A stretch of DNA of 64,000 nucleotides from Mariniradius saccharolyticus AK6 (GTDB taxonomy: Bacteria > Bacteroidota > Bacteroidia > Cytophagales > Cyclobacteriaceae), in the NCBI RefSeq assembly GCF_000330725.2, contig NZ_AMZY02000008.1, positions 62,001 through 126,000 on the forward strand. Direction: 5' to 3'. A program made the position numbers and the translations under genes. Under the pieces are notes generated by a model, which was not told where the DNA came from, searched no databases, and saw nothing but the letters and a program-made list of their open reading frames with translations. Positions 9,203-16,827 of the stretch are shown in pieces (position 1 is the stretch's first letter; each line of letters opens with the position of its first letter).

Positions 9203-10672
9203 CTAATCCCGATGCTGGACTCCGTACTCCCGAAGCTTTTTTCTCAAGGTATCCCTCGTGCAACCGAGGATGGAGGCCAACTCCACCATGGAATCCGAAC
9301 CGTCTCCGTAGATTTTGAGGATGTGTCTTTTCTCAACTTCGGACAATGACCTCGGGTCGGATCTATTTTCCCTGATCCGCGTTGGTAAATCCTCCAGCCT
9401 TATCTCGTCATCACAAAATGTATAAAATTGGATAAAAAGGTTTTCCAATTCCCGGATATTGCCCCGATATGCATAGGATCGTAGTTTTTTCATTGCCTCA
9501 GAGCCGATTTTGAGTTTTTTCTTCCTCGGAAACCTCGAGAGCAGGTGCGCATTGAAATAATGTATCATCTCTTCTATTTCGTCCCCTCCCCTGTCCCGGA
9601 GTGCTGGTAAATACAAGGTGGTTACAGATAGCCTGAAAAACAAATCCCATCGAAATTTCTCCGTTTCACACATTTCTTCGAGGTTTCGATTGGTCGCAGC
9701 GATAAACCTGACGTCGACATCTACTTCCTTTATTGAACCGACGGGCTGAATTGTCTTTTCCTGTAATACACGCAACAGTGAAACCTGCATCTTCGGTGAA
9801 ATGTCCCCAATCTCATCCAAAAACACAGTGCCCCCTTTGGCCATCTCAATTATTCCCTTTCTCTTCTCATTTGCTCCGGTGAATGCCCCTTTCTCATAGC
9901 CGAAAAGCTCACTACGTAGCAACTCATCCGAAAATGCGGCACAGTTTACAGCATGAAATGGTTTGTCTTTGCGACTAGATTGATCATGAATGAACCGGGC
10001 AAGGTTTTCCTTCCCTGTTCCATTCTCTCCCAAGATCAATGCCCCCACAAGATCAGTTTTAGCAATTTTGGATGCCAATTCATATATGGGTTCAAGGCTC
10101 TTCGTGATTTTGATTCCCTTTCCGACGTTCTGCCGACTGTCGTCAACCAGTCTCTCTGCAACAGTAACATTGGCGGGAAACAAATCAGACTCTACGTTTA
10201 TATAGATCCTCTCTGGCTTTCCGTCGTCGGTATGCTTCCCCTGTCTTGTTTGGAACAACCGCACGTTTTTACGATAAGTCGTTCCGAGCAAATACCAAGC
10301 GGTCTGCATGGCTGGAGTGCCAGGACTTATAAAAACCTCTATCTCATCTTGCGCAAATTCGGCAAATAGAGGGTTCAATTTGGAAAGAATCTCCGCGACG
10401 CTGATCACGTCGACGATCCGTATCGACCTTCCCTCAATGTCCCTTCCAGGGAAATCTTCCCGTAAATCCGATAACAGTTTTTTGAAATTCCTCACATCCC
10501 GCTCTGCATCACTTCCATTGAGCAGGATATGTTTTTTGTAATTCGAATCAACCCAAAAATTGGTGTGTAACGTGTACGTTGGTCCTGAGGTAGAGGGAAA
10601 TCGAACCTGCGAATCCTCAGAAGATTTTGTATAATCATTGCTGAAGGCATGCCAAGAGATGAGGATCTTCAT
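9203..10672 (-). CDS. RtcR-type CARF-domain sigma-54 transcriptional activator
   Basis: A 489-residue enhancer-binding protein from the ATG at 10672 (MKILISWHAF). A TTG 51 bases upstream would add an unlikely N-terminus. Residues 1 to about 165 look like the RtcR N-terminal CARF fold, with the FISPGTPAMQTAW motif near 120. The central AAA+ sigma-54 domain has Walker A GENGTGKE, the sigma-54-contacting loop GAFTGA, FLDEIGD (Walker B) and ATNRNLEE. The C-terminus is a Fis-type HTH (ELASILGCTRDTLRKKL). RtcR normally switches on the rtcAB RNA-repair genes when CARF senses an RNA-derived ligand. No rtcA or rtcB is present here; the neighbours are a HEPN-like gene and a divergent five-gene run, suggesting a repurposed RNA-damage or nucleotide-signal sensor for a conflict system. 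The ligand is unknown. Confidence 0.88.
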   Translation of the reverse strand: MKILISWHAFSNDYTKSSEDSQVRFPSTSGPTYTLHTNFWVDSNYKKHILLNGSDAERDVRNFKKLLSDLREDFPGRDIEGRSIRIVDVISVAEILSKLNPLFAEFAQDEIEVFISPGTPAMQTAWYLLGTTYRKNVRLFQTRQGKHTDDGKPERIYINVESDLFPANVTVAERLVDDSRQNVGKGIKITKSLEPIYELASKIAKTDLVGALILGENGTGKENLARFIHDQSSRKDKPFHAVNCAAFSDELLRSELFGYEKGAFTGANEKRKGIIEMAKGGTVFLDEIGDISPKMQVSLLRVLQEKTIQPVGSIKEVDVDVRFIAATNRNLEEMCETEKFRWDLFFRLSVTTLYLPALRDRGGDEIEEMIHYFNAHLLSRFPRKKKLKIGSEAMKKLRSYAYRGNIRELENLFIQFYTFCDDEIRLEDLPTRIRENRSDPRSLSEVEKRHILKIYGDGSDSMVELASILGCTRDTLRKKLREYGVQHRD

Positions 10673-10802
10673 AATTAGTATTTTGCGTGTTTTTAAATTT
10701 AACGCATATTTTTTATTCACCAATCAAGGTAATGAAATTTTTTAAATAATTGATTTTGAACGATTTAAAGTATTTACTATACAATGGAATGGTACTTGAA
10801 AT

Positions 10803-11150
10803 ATGGCTGGCACGCCGATTCTTCAAAACCCACAAGTAGCCATGAGAACAACAGCACAGTATCCCGAGATTAAGTTCAGCCTTCACGGAAGGACCAGACT
10901 TTCCCAAAGAGGAATCACAGAGGAGGCAGTACTCCAGGTAATCCGGTTTGGCGAAATCATCCACAAGCAAGGGTTGAAGTTTCACTACCTACCCAAATCC
11001 AAAGGAAAAGCACTTGGGAAAAAGGAACTTGAAGCTACCCGCGACCTTTTGGTGATCACCAACCGAAGCAGGACTGAAGTGATTACCTGTTACAAGCATC
11101 CTAAGGCGGTCCACGAAGTGAAGAAGAAGCCCAAAAGACTCTCAAAATAA
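10803..11150 (+). CDS. DUF4258 family protein (RelE/BrnT-like fold)
   Basis: A protein of 115 residues (102 if it starts at the ATG at 10842). The core FSLHGRTRLSQRGITEEAVLQVIRFG is typical of DUF4258, a small family related to RelE/BrnT-type toxins and often found in accessory regions. The C-terminus is very basic (KKKPKRLSK). No antitoxin is adjacent, so a free-standing toxin-antitoxin role is not supported. It is first of a plus-strand run that diverges from the CARF/sigma-54 regulator, with about 60 bases to the next start. Confidence 0.7.
   Translation: MAGTPILQNPQVAMRTTAQYPEIKFSLHGRTRLSQRGITEEAVLQVIRFGEIIHKQGLKFHYLPKSKGKALGKKELEATRDLLVITNRSRTEVITCYKHPKAVHEVKKKPKRLSK
10808..10823 (+). 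promoter_or_regulatory. Candidate sigma-54 (-24/-12) promoter, imperfect
   Basis: The sequence TGGCACG-CCGA-TTCTT matches the -24 half of the sigma-54 consensus exactly and has the correct four-base spacing. It carries CT instead of the invariant GC in the -12 half. It lies upstream of the divergent operon next to a sigma-54 activator. If used, the DUF4258 gene must start at the downstream ATG (10842), because the first ATG (10803) would be upstream of the transcript start. The mismatch at -12 keeps confidence low. Confidence 0.22.
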
Positions 11151-11208
11151 ACAATGCAGTAAATCCGCACAATTGAATCTGAAATTTGAAACAACAAAAG
11201 GAACAGCC

Positions 11209-11493
11209 ATGATACAGCAAATGGAAAACCAAAAAGACCTATACCAAAACACCTTGGAAGACCCAAGATGGAAACGCCTTAGGCTACAAATACTCGATCG
11301 GGACCAACACCGATGCAGGTTTTGTGGGACACAGGTTGGCTTAGAGGTTCACCATCGCCAATACCATAGGAGTAAGGCTACAGGCGAATGGCTAAAATCA
11401 TGGGAATACCACCCCTTCCTCTTGATTACGGTATGCAACTCCTGCCATTCATTGGGCCACCAACAGTTTCCCATTCCCACCAAAGAAATTTAA
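11209..11493 (+). CDS. HNH endonuclease-like protein
   Basis: A 94-residue protein from the ATG at 11209, preceded by AAAAGGA; a TTG at 11173 is possible but less likely. It has the small HNH/zinc layout: DRDQHRCRFCG (CxxC near 36-39), EVHHRQYHR (HH near 48-49) and VCNSCHSLGH (second CxxC near 77-80). HNH folds of this size are metal-dependent DNA nicking or cleaving modules. It sits 13 bases before the next gene in the same run. DNA substrate and role are unknown. Confidence 0.72.
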   Translation: MIQQMENQKDLYQNTLEDPRWKRLRLQILDRDQHRCRFCGTQVGLEVHHRQYHRSKATGEWLKSWEYHPFLLITVCNSCHSLGHQQFPIPTKEI

Positions 11494-11506
11494 TCAGTAA
11501 AAAGCT

Positions 11507-12106
11507 ATGAGCATCTTCAGCAAACTTTTCGGAAAAAAGGCTCCCAACCCGGTCGAGCCACAATCTCAACACTTAACCCCTTCTGAGCCAATGGTCGCCA
11601 AGGTTCCGTTCATCGACAAATCCCTGTTCACTGAGGACAGGGACCCCAGTGAACTTTTTCCAAGCCAGGATTCGCAGGCCCACAAAACACCCAAGAAAAG
11701 TGTTCTGGAAGATCTCAAGTCCAGAAACTATTATAACATGGGCTTACGGGATGGGTTGGAGGATCACAACTTTGAAGTCATGGATCAGAATGTCAATCTG
11801 ATCGCATGTGACTTCAAGGAGGTTTATGCACAGGCGATTCAGGAAATCGATGAGCACCTGTTGAAAATCGAAAAAGTCCTGAATCCGATGTTCCAGCAGC
11901 AGATGCCCCATGAGTATCGGGAAGTGAAGCTGCAAAAAGAAATGTTGGAGGAGCAAAAGCGTGACCTCAAGCAGCAATTCGATCTTGCGGCGGTCAGCGA
12001 AGGGTACATTGAGAAATCAGTGGAACAGTATAGGGCCGGATTCAGAAAAGGCTTCAATCTATGGATAAACGAGAATCTGTTGTTCAAACCCACTAAAACA
12101 AATTAA
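11507..12106 (+). CDS. Unknown soluble coiled-coil protein
   Basis: A 199-residue protein I do not recognise. The N-terminus (MSIFSKLFGKK) is short, amphipathic and basic, followed by a proline-rich disordered stretch to about 60. From about 100 to 170 it is strongly helical and charged (EIDEHLLKIEKVLN, KEMLEEQKRDLKQQFD), consistent with a coiled coil. The repeated pattern NMGLRDGLEDH / RAGFRKGFN suggests two related helical elements. It lies only two bases upstream of the DUF4407 membrane-protein gene, so the products probably act together. Confidence 0.7.
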   Translation: MSIFSKLFGKKAPNPVEPQSQHLTPSEPMVAKVPFIDKSLFTEDRDPSELFPSQDSQAHKTPKKSVLEDLKSRNYYNMGLRDGLEDHNFEVMDQNVNLIACDFKEVYAQAIQEIDEHLLKIEKVLNPMFQQQMPHEYREVKLQKEMLEEQKRDLKQQFDLAAVSEGYIEKSVEQYRAGFRKGFNLWINENLLFKPTKTN

Positions 12107-12108
12107 TC

Positions 12109-13110
12109 ATGCTACTTAAAATATTCTCGACATTGTTCAATTACAACTATCAAGTCGTGAGGTTACAGACTACGGTCAGTAAACAGAAAATCGTGACCCT
12201 GGGAACCTTGGTGATGATACCCGTGAGCCTTTGGTTTGTGTCTGGGTTTTATTTGGCAAGCAATCTGTACGAGGTTCCACTTTGGAAGGCTTGTATCATC
12301 GGGTCGTTGATGGCAATTGCAATCCTGATCATTGACAGAGCATTCATTGTTCTGGCGAAGGACAATGGAGGGAGTGAAATTAGAAATTTCAGACTTTTCA
12401 TTGCGATAATTTCCACCATTCTGGGGTCACTTGCATTGGACCTAATCGTGTTTTCGGGAGATCTGGAAGAATACAGAGCTAAAAAGCTAACGGAACTTAG
12501 GGAAGAGAAGAAAAAGCAATTTTTTGACGAGAACAGCACCGAATTGAAGAGATACTTCATGGAACGTGAACAAGCCCGCATGTCTTTAGAAGATGCTGAC
12601 TCTGATCTTGTCTCTGAAATTGATGGCAGCAAAGGAACAAAAAAATACGGCGAAGGTCCGGCCGCAAAGGAAAAAAGGAGAAGACTTAAGACAGCAGAGC
12701 TCAACTTTGCCAAAATGGACTCGGTCTATTTATCTGAATTCCACAGACTGGAAACTGAAGCCGATTCTGTTGCAACTACCTCGATTGTAAAAGAAAACGG
12801 TGCCGTACTTAGCAAAATTAAAGACCTGCACTACTTTGCCTTTAGCGATATGTTCAGCGGCTTTTATTACCTCGTGATTTGTGCTTTCTTCTTCTGCCTG
12901 GAGTTTTTCCCTTTTAAATACAAATCCAAGACAGCTGAAAGCCTATTTGAAAAAATGCTTTATGCGGAAGAAAAAATTGGTGAAAGTAGACTACAAACCC
13001 AAATGGCCCAACGGGAGGAAATCCTTCTCCAGGACGGCCTTTTCGGCCCACGGGCAGAAAGGTTAAGGCAACTCGCAGGTAATCACAGTAACATTCGGAA
13101 AATCGGATGA
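12109..13110 (+). CDS. DUF4407 family membrane protein
   Basis: A 333-residue integral membrane protein. Three hydrophobic segments lie near 28-52, 58-82 and 92-113. A charged cytoplasmic coiled coil spans about 115-235 (EEYRAKKLTELREEKKK), and a fourth membrane segment (GFYYLVICAFFFCLEFF) lies near 245-265. This layout is typical of DUF4407. The motif IIDRAF in TM2 is also typical. The biochemical role of DUF4407 is unknown. Packed two bases behind the coiled-coil gene and 39 bases before a vWA gene, it may be the membrane anchor of a small complex. Confidence 0.78.
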   Translation: MLLKIFSTLFNYNYQVVRLQTTVSKQKIVTLGTLVMIPVSLWFVSGFYLASNLYEVPLWKACIIGSLMAIAILIIDRAFIVLAKDNGGSEIRNFRLFIAIISTILGSLALDLIVFSGDLEEYRAKKLTELREEKKKQFFDENSTELKRYFMEREQARMSLEDADSDLVSEIDGSKGTKKYGEGPAAKEKRRRLKTAELNFAKMDSVYLSEFHRLETEADSVATTSIVKENGAVLSKIKDLHYFAFSDMFSGFYYLVICAFFFCLEFFPFKYKSKTAESLFEKMLYAEEKIGESRLQTQMAQREEILLQDGLFGPRAERLRQLAGNHSNIRKIG

Positions 13111-13149
13111 CCCCGCCAAAAATTAATCAATAACAAACGTCGAAAGAAA

Positions 13150-13869
13150 ATGAAAAGTCAAGAATCGAATTTGGAATCAATAGACTCCAAAAACACGAAG
13201 AAACAGACCTTTTACCATTTGGTATTAGATCGCAGCGGAAGCATGGATTCTTGTTGGTTAGAGGCTTGCCAGGTAATCAATCAACAGTTACACGACATGA
13301 GGCGCATCCAATTTGAGAATCCGGATTCGGAAATCCTTTTTTCCTATTGTGTATTCAACCACGAACTTCAATTCCCAAAAGACTTGATGAATGTAGAAAA
13401 TGCCCAGGTTGATTGGGATAATACGTTCCCCGAGGGGATGACTTCCCTTTATGACGCAATTGGGCAAAGCGTCCATTTCGTAAAGGAAAGAGCCGGCGCA
13501 GCACTGGAATCTGCAGGATCCGATGTGATTATGTTGATCCTCACAGATGGATATGAGAATTCGTCTCAGAAGTATTCTGGAACGGATGTAAAAGAAATAA
13601 TCGAAACGTTTGAGAAATCAGAAAAGTGGAACTTCATTTTCTTGGGCGCTGGATTGGATGTCAAGCAGGTAACGTGGGAACTTGACAGGGGTAATAAGAA
13701 CTCCTTTAGCTTTGAAAAACAACACATTTACCATACCTTCCAATTACTTAACTTAGAGTTTGAGGATTTTATAAAGTCCAAATCGGGTCCGCAAAAAAAG
13801 CGAAGTTTCTTCGCAAATGAGGAAGACACGGGAACGGGCCCGATAGCGCCAGCGGATTGGAATTTTTAA
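13150..13869 (+). CDS. von Willebrand factor A (vWA) domain protein
   Basis: A 239-residue vWA protein. It begins its fold at about residue 20 with the MIDAS metal site D-R-S-G-S-M (VLDRSGSMDS), followed by the conserved threonine loop GMTSLYDAI and the aspartate loop LILTDGYENSS. vWA domains mediate metal-dependent protein contacts. It has no signal peptide or membrane segment, so it is probably cytoplasmic. It is last of the run behind the DUF4407 gene; similar vWA proteins recur in tellurite-type stress and conflict operons. The C-terminal tail (KKRSFFANEEDTGTGP) looks disordered. Confidence 0.82.
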   Translation: MKSQESNLESIDSKNTKKQTFYHLVLDRSGSMDSCWLEACQVINQQLHDMRRIQFENPDSEILFSYCVFNHELQFPKDLMNVENAQVDWDNTFPEGMTSLYDAIGQSVHFVKERAGAALESAGSDVIMLILTDGYENSSQKYSGTDVKEIIETFEKSEKWNFIFLGAGLDVKQVTWELDRGNKNSFSFEKQHIYHTFQLLNLEFEDFIKSKSGPQKKRSFFANEEDTGTGPIAPADWNF

Positions 13870-14083
13870 ATGAGAAAGAAGACCCGCAGCTTGGTAAGAC
13901 AGCAATAGCATAAGGCAAGCTATCCAACCCGCTTACATTGAATAATGAAAAATTGGGCTTTTAAATGCCCCAAAAATAAATTTATAGGCAATTAATTTTC
14001 CTTTTTTCAAATACTCAACTAAATTGAGGTGACCTTGAAGCGAATCAAAAAGGGAACAAAAAATAAGGGAACAAGACACACAT

Positions 14084-15781
14084 ATGCGTTACTTTCATCA
14101 TTTAGGCCTTGACAATTTTAGGCTCTTCTCCAAGCTCACCACTTTTTCGCTTGCCCCCATTACAATCATTACAGGCACCAACAACTCCGGAAAAAGCTCC
14201 CTGATCAAATCGCTTCAGCTTTTCAACAACAGTGTACAGGAAACGAAGGGCATCACAAAGCTGAGTTTCGCGAATGGCAGGCACAACCTGGGCACTTTTC
14301 GCAATGTGCTCAACAAAAATCGTGGAAATCAAAACCAATTAACCTTTGAGTTTGATTTCCATCTTCCTCAAATTGACCAAAGAGCATTCCTATCGCTGAC
14401 CTATGAAGCGATAAACAAAAGTTCAGAATCCGGCACCCTCGTTTCATACCGTGTTTTCCTTGAAAGCGGGGAAACTATCTTAAAGTGTGTCCTTAAGGGG
14501 TATGACGAACATCGAAACAGCTACTATTTCAATATGGAGAAGGTTTTTCAGCTTCTTTTGGAAAAATTTGATGACAAGTATTTGGCGGAAACAAGGACCT
14601 TGATAGCTGACCTTGAGGATTGGGGTTCGGATGAATCATTGATATACCAAAGGGGGGGAGCCGAAAACCTTAATTTCAACAACTATTCTATTTTTAAGCT
14701 GTTTAAATATAAACATACCTTTGGCTCCATTTACCCAGATGATTCACTGTTTTTCCATCCAGACATGTTTGACGGAGAGTCATTTTACCTTAAGGGTATT
14801 GAAGACCCCGAATTGAAGAAAAAAATAGAGGAGAAAATTGTCTCCAGTTTCCAAGACGGGGTTAGCGTTGAATTTGACGAAGGGACTGGAGATTACATTT
14901 TTTCGACTTTGGGCTGGGCCTTAGGTTATTGGAAAACGAGTATTGAAATGGGATTTCCAAAGTCGGCGATAGTGAATGGGTGGTCGGCTTTGATGGAGTA
15001 TATCTTAACCAAATACATTCCTCACCTTCATAAGGCGATAGTTGATTTCGATAATCGGTTTCATTCGATCAATTCACTGTCCTCCCTGCGGGCAAACACC
15101 TCAAGGATGTATTCCAATGCCTCCGATATAGTAGAAATCAACAGCTTGATTTTGGAGTTTTCCCAATTGAACATTCCGGATGGGGACCAAATCCTGGAAT
15201 TCATCAAGGAACAACTAATTTTGTTTGATATAGGGGATGATATAGATATCAAGAGACATCAAGGGGTGGCATCAGAAATCAGCATCGTAAAAAACGGTGA
15301 GAAGACCCTGCTAGCGGATTTGGGTTATGGCTTCTCCCAATTCCTCCCTTTGATCATCAAGGTGGCGATCATTGCCTACAATAAACGTTACCATGTCGAT
15401 GGGACGGTCAATTATTACACCTATCCACCAAGCATGCTTTTGCTCGAGGAACCGGAAAGCAACCTGCATCCCTCTAACCAATCCAAATTGGCAGAGTTTG
15501 TTTTCGCCGCGGCAGCCAAGTTCAATATTCAGTTTTTGATCGAAACCCACAGTGAATACATGATCAGAAATTTTCAGTTTATGGTGGCATCCAAACGGTT
15601 AGGGACCGAGGATGTGACGATCTACTATTTCAACAAACCGGATACTGCTGAGTATGAATCTTCTCCCTTTAGGAAAATCGATATTCTTCCCGGTGGGCGT
15701 TTATCAGGGGAATTTGGAACCGGATTCTTTGATGAAACACCGAGGCTTTTGTCTGAACTCTTTAATTCAAACTTTAACTGA
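14084..15781 (+). CDS. AAA/ABC-type ATPase of the DUF3696 (OLD/Septu-like) family
   Basis: A 565-residue SMC-like ATPase. Walker A is GTNNSGKSS at 31-39, an ABC signature-like stretch is LADLGYGFSQFLPL, Walker B is LLLEEPESNLHP and the switch histidine is IETHSEYM. The C-terminus (GRLSGEFGTGFFDE) fits DUF3696. The family resembles the ATPase halves of Septu, Gabija and OLD-type anti-phage systems. There is no Toprim domain, so any nuclease function should come from a partner. Its stop codon overlaps the start of the next gene (TGATG), which implies translational coupling and a stoichiometric complex. Confidence 0.85.
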   Translation: MRYFHHLGLDNFRLFSKLTTFSLAPITIITGTNNSGKSSLIKSLQLFNNSVQETKGITKLSFANGRHNLGTFRNVLNKNRGNQNQLTFEFDFHLPQIDQRAFLSLTYEAINKSSESGTLVSYRVFLESGETILKCVLKGYDEHRNSYYFNMEKVFQLLLEKFDDKYLAETRTLIADLEDWGSDESLIYQRGGAENLNFNNYSIFKLFKYKHTFGSIYPDDSLFFHPDMFDGESFYLKGIEDPELKKKIEEKIVSSFQDGVSVEFDEGTGDYIFSTLGWALGYWKTSIEMGFPKSAIVNGWSALMEYILTKYIPHLHKAIVDFDNRFHSINSLSSLRANTSRMYSNASDIVEINSLILEFSQLNIPDGDQILEFIKEQLILFDIGDDIDIKRHQGVASEISIVKNGEKTLLADLGYGFSQFLPLIIKVAIIAYNKRYHVDGTVNYYTYPPSMLLLEEPESNLHPSNQSKLAEFVFAAAAKFNIQFLIETHSEYMIRNFQFMVASKRLGTEDVTIYYFNKPDTAEYESSPFRKIDILPGGRLSGEFGTGFFDETPRLLSELFNSNFN

Positions 15782-16803
15782 TGGCACTTCCGATAGAGAC
15801 TTTTTTGGATGACATTAGGGCGGAAGACTTGGACCAGTCTTTTTTTTCCTCAATAAGTGAGATAAACAGTCGGCTTATGAGGGACTATATTGATTTCAAT
15901 GAAGTGGTGCAGAACGGGTACGTCACCTATATCGCCAACAATCCGGTTCAAACAGAAAACCTCTCCCAGTCTTTGTTCAAAAGACTCATTATCAACAAGT
16001 TTTTTGATGGAAGCAATCAAATAAAGATTATCAAGGGAGAAGATGGAAACAATGAGCTGAAAAACAGTACAGAGAATAGCCTTTTCACGTTGAAAGTTAC
16101 GAGTAGACCAGAAATCTCCGTGTCTCCTTTACCTTCTTGGTCTATCCAGGAATTCCCTAAAGACTGGAAAAAAATCTCCAAATATTATCAGCAGCAATAT
16201 ATAGCAGGTGGTCCCAATCCTACCTTCACAAGCTGGAAAGGTCTCGAATTAAATAGATTCAAGATAGAATCAATCGTGTTAATGGATCGGTATATTTTCG
16301 AATCTAGAAGGGATGGCATAATCAGTTTGATTAGACTTTTGGAAGGGTTGATTGATGAAAACCGAAAATCACACATTATTCATCTCAATATCGTTTCCAT
16401 AATCAAGGGTGAGTTGAAAGACAAAAGTGAATATGCAGATGGATTGCATCGCGAGGTCTTGAAGGCTCTACACCTCAAATGGCCAAATCTTTCACTTTCG
16501 ATTCATTTTCTGGCTCCTAAATATTTTCACCACAGGTATCTTCTGACTGATTTCTATTATATCACAGCAGACTATGGTTTTTCCCTATATAATGAATATG
16601 GGCTCAAAAAAACCAAGGCATCCAATCTCATCAGCTATCACCCAATTTCAAATAAAAATGCCTCCAGCATGTATCTGAATTTCTTGTCGCAAATCAAGAA
16701 TTTTATTGAAAACGGTGACTTAGTCGAAAACGTCGGGGAAAAAGACTGCCGGCTTTTCAGGGTACTTAAGAGGGACCATGACCTAGGCACACGCGTGGTT
16801 TAG
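15781..16803 (+). CDS. Unknown partner of the DUF3696 ATPase, possible PLD/MIT_C-like effector
   Basis: A 340-residue protein, start overlapping the ATPase stop by one base. Residues about 175-185 form a strand ending in MDRYIFE, and near 265-290 there is FHHRYLLTDFYYITADYGFSLYN (shown as HHRYLLTD plus ADYGFSLY). The H-x-R-Y-x-x-T-D pattern recalls the phospholipase-D-like MIT_C fold seen in many defence effectors, where H-D-R-Y/F-x-x-T-D is common. A second canonical HxK motif is not obvious, so catalysis is uncertain. Given the coupling, it is the likely effector or target-recognition subunit of a two-gene system. Confidence 0.6.
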   Translation: MALPIETFLDDIRAEDLDQSFFSSISEINSRLMRDYIDFNEVVQNGYVTYIANNPVQTENLSQSLFKRLIINKFFDGSNQIKIIKGEDGNNELKNSTENSLFTLKVTSRPEISVSPLPSWSIQEFPKDWKKISKYYQQQYIAGGPNPTFTSWKGLELNRFKIESIVLMDRYIFESRRDGIISLIRLLEGLIDENRKSHIIHLNIVSIIKGELKDKSEYADGLHREVLKALHLKWPNLSLSIHFLAPKYFHHRYLLTDFYYITADYGFSLYNEYGLKKTKASNLISYHPISNKNASSMYLNFLSQIKNFIENGDLVENVGEKDCRLFRVLKRDHDLGTRVV

Positions 16804-16827
16804 TTCGACTTTCCCCATTTGACAGTC

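Noticed and set aside
9203-9225. A short match (TCCCGATGC) to the mnmE att core
   Set aside because: Only nine bases match and they lie inside the end of the RtcR-like gene; not enough for an attachment site.
10803-11493. DUF4258 plus HNH genes as a toxin-antitoxin pair
   Set aside because: The HNH protein has no antitoxin-like DNA-binding features and the genes are 58 bases apart; no support beyond adjacency.
13953-13973. Stem TTGGGC/GCCCCAA after the vWA gene as a terminator
   Set aside because: Short stem with a bulge, and no T-run follows on the plus strand; only the minus strand would have one.
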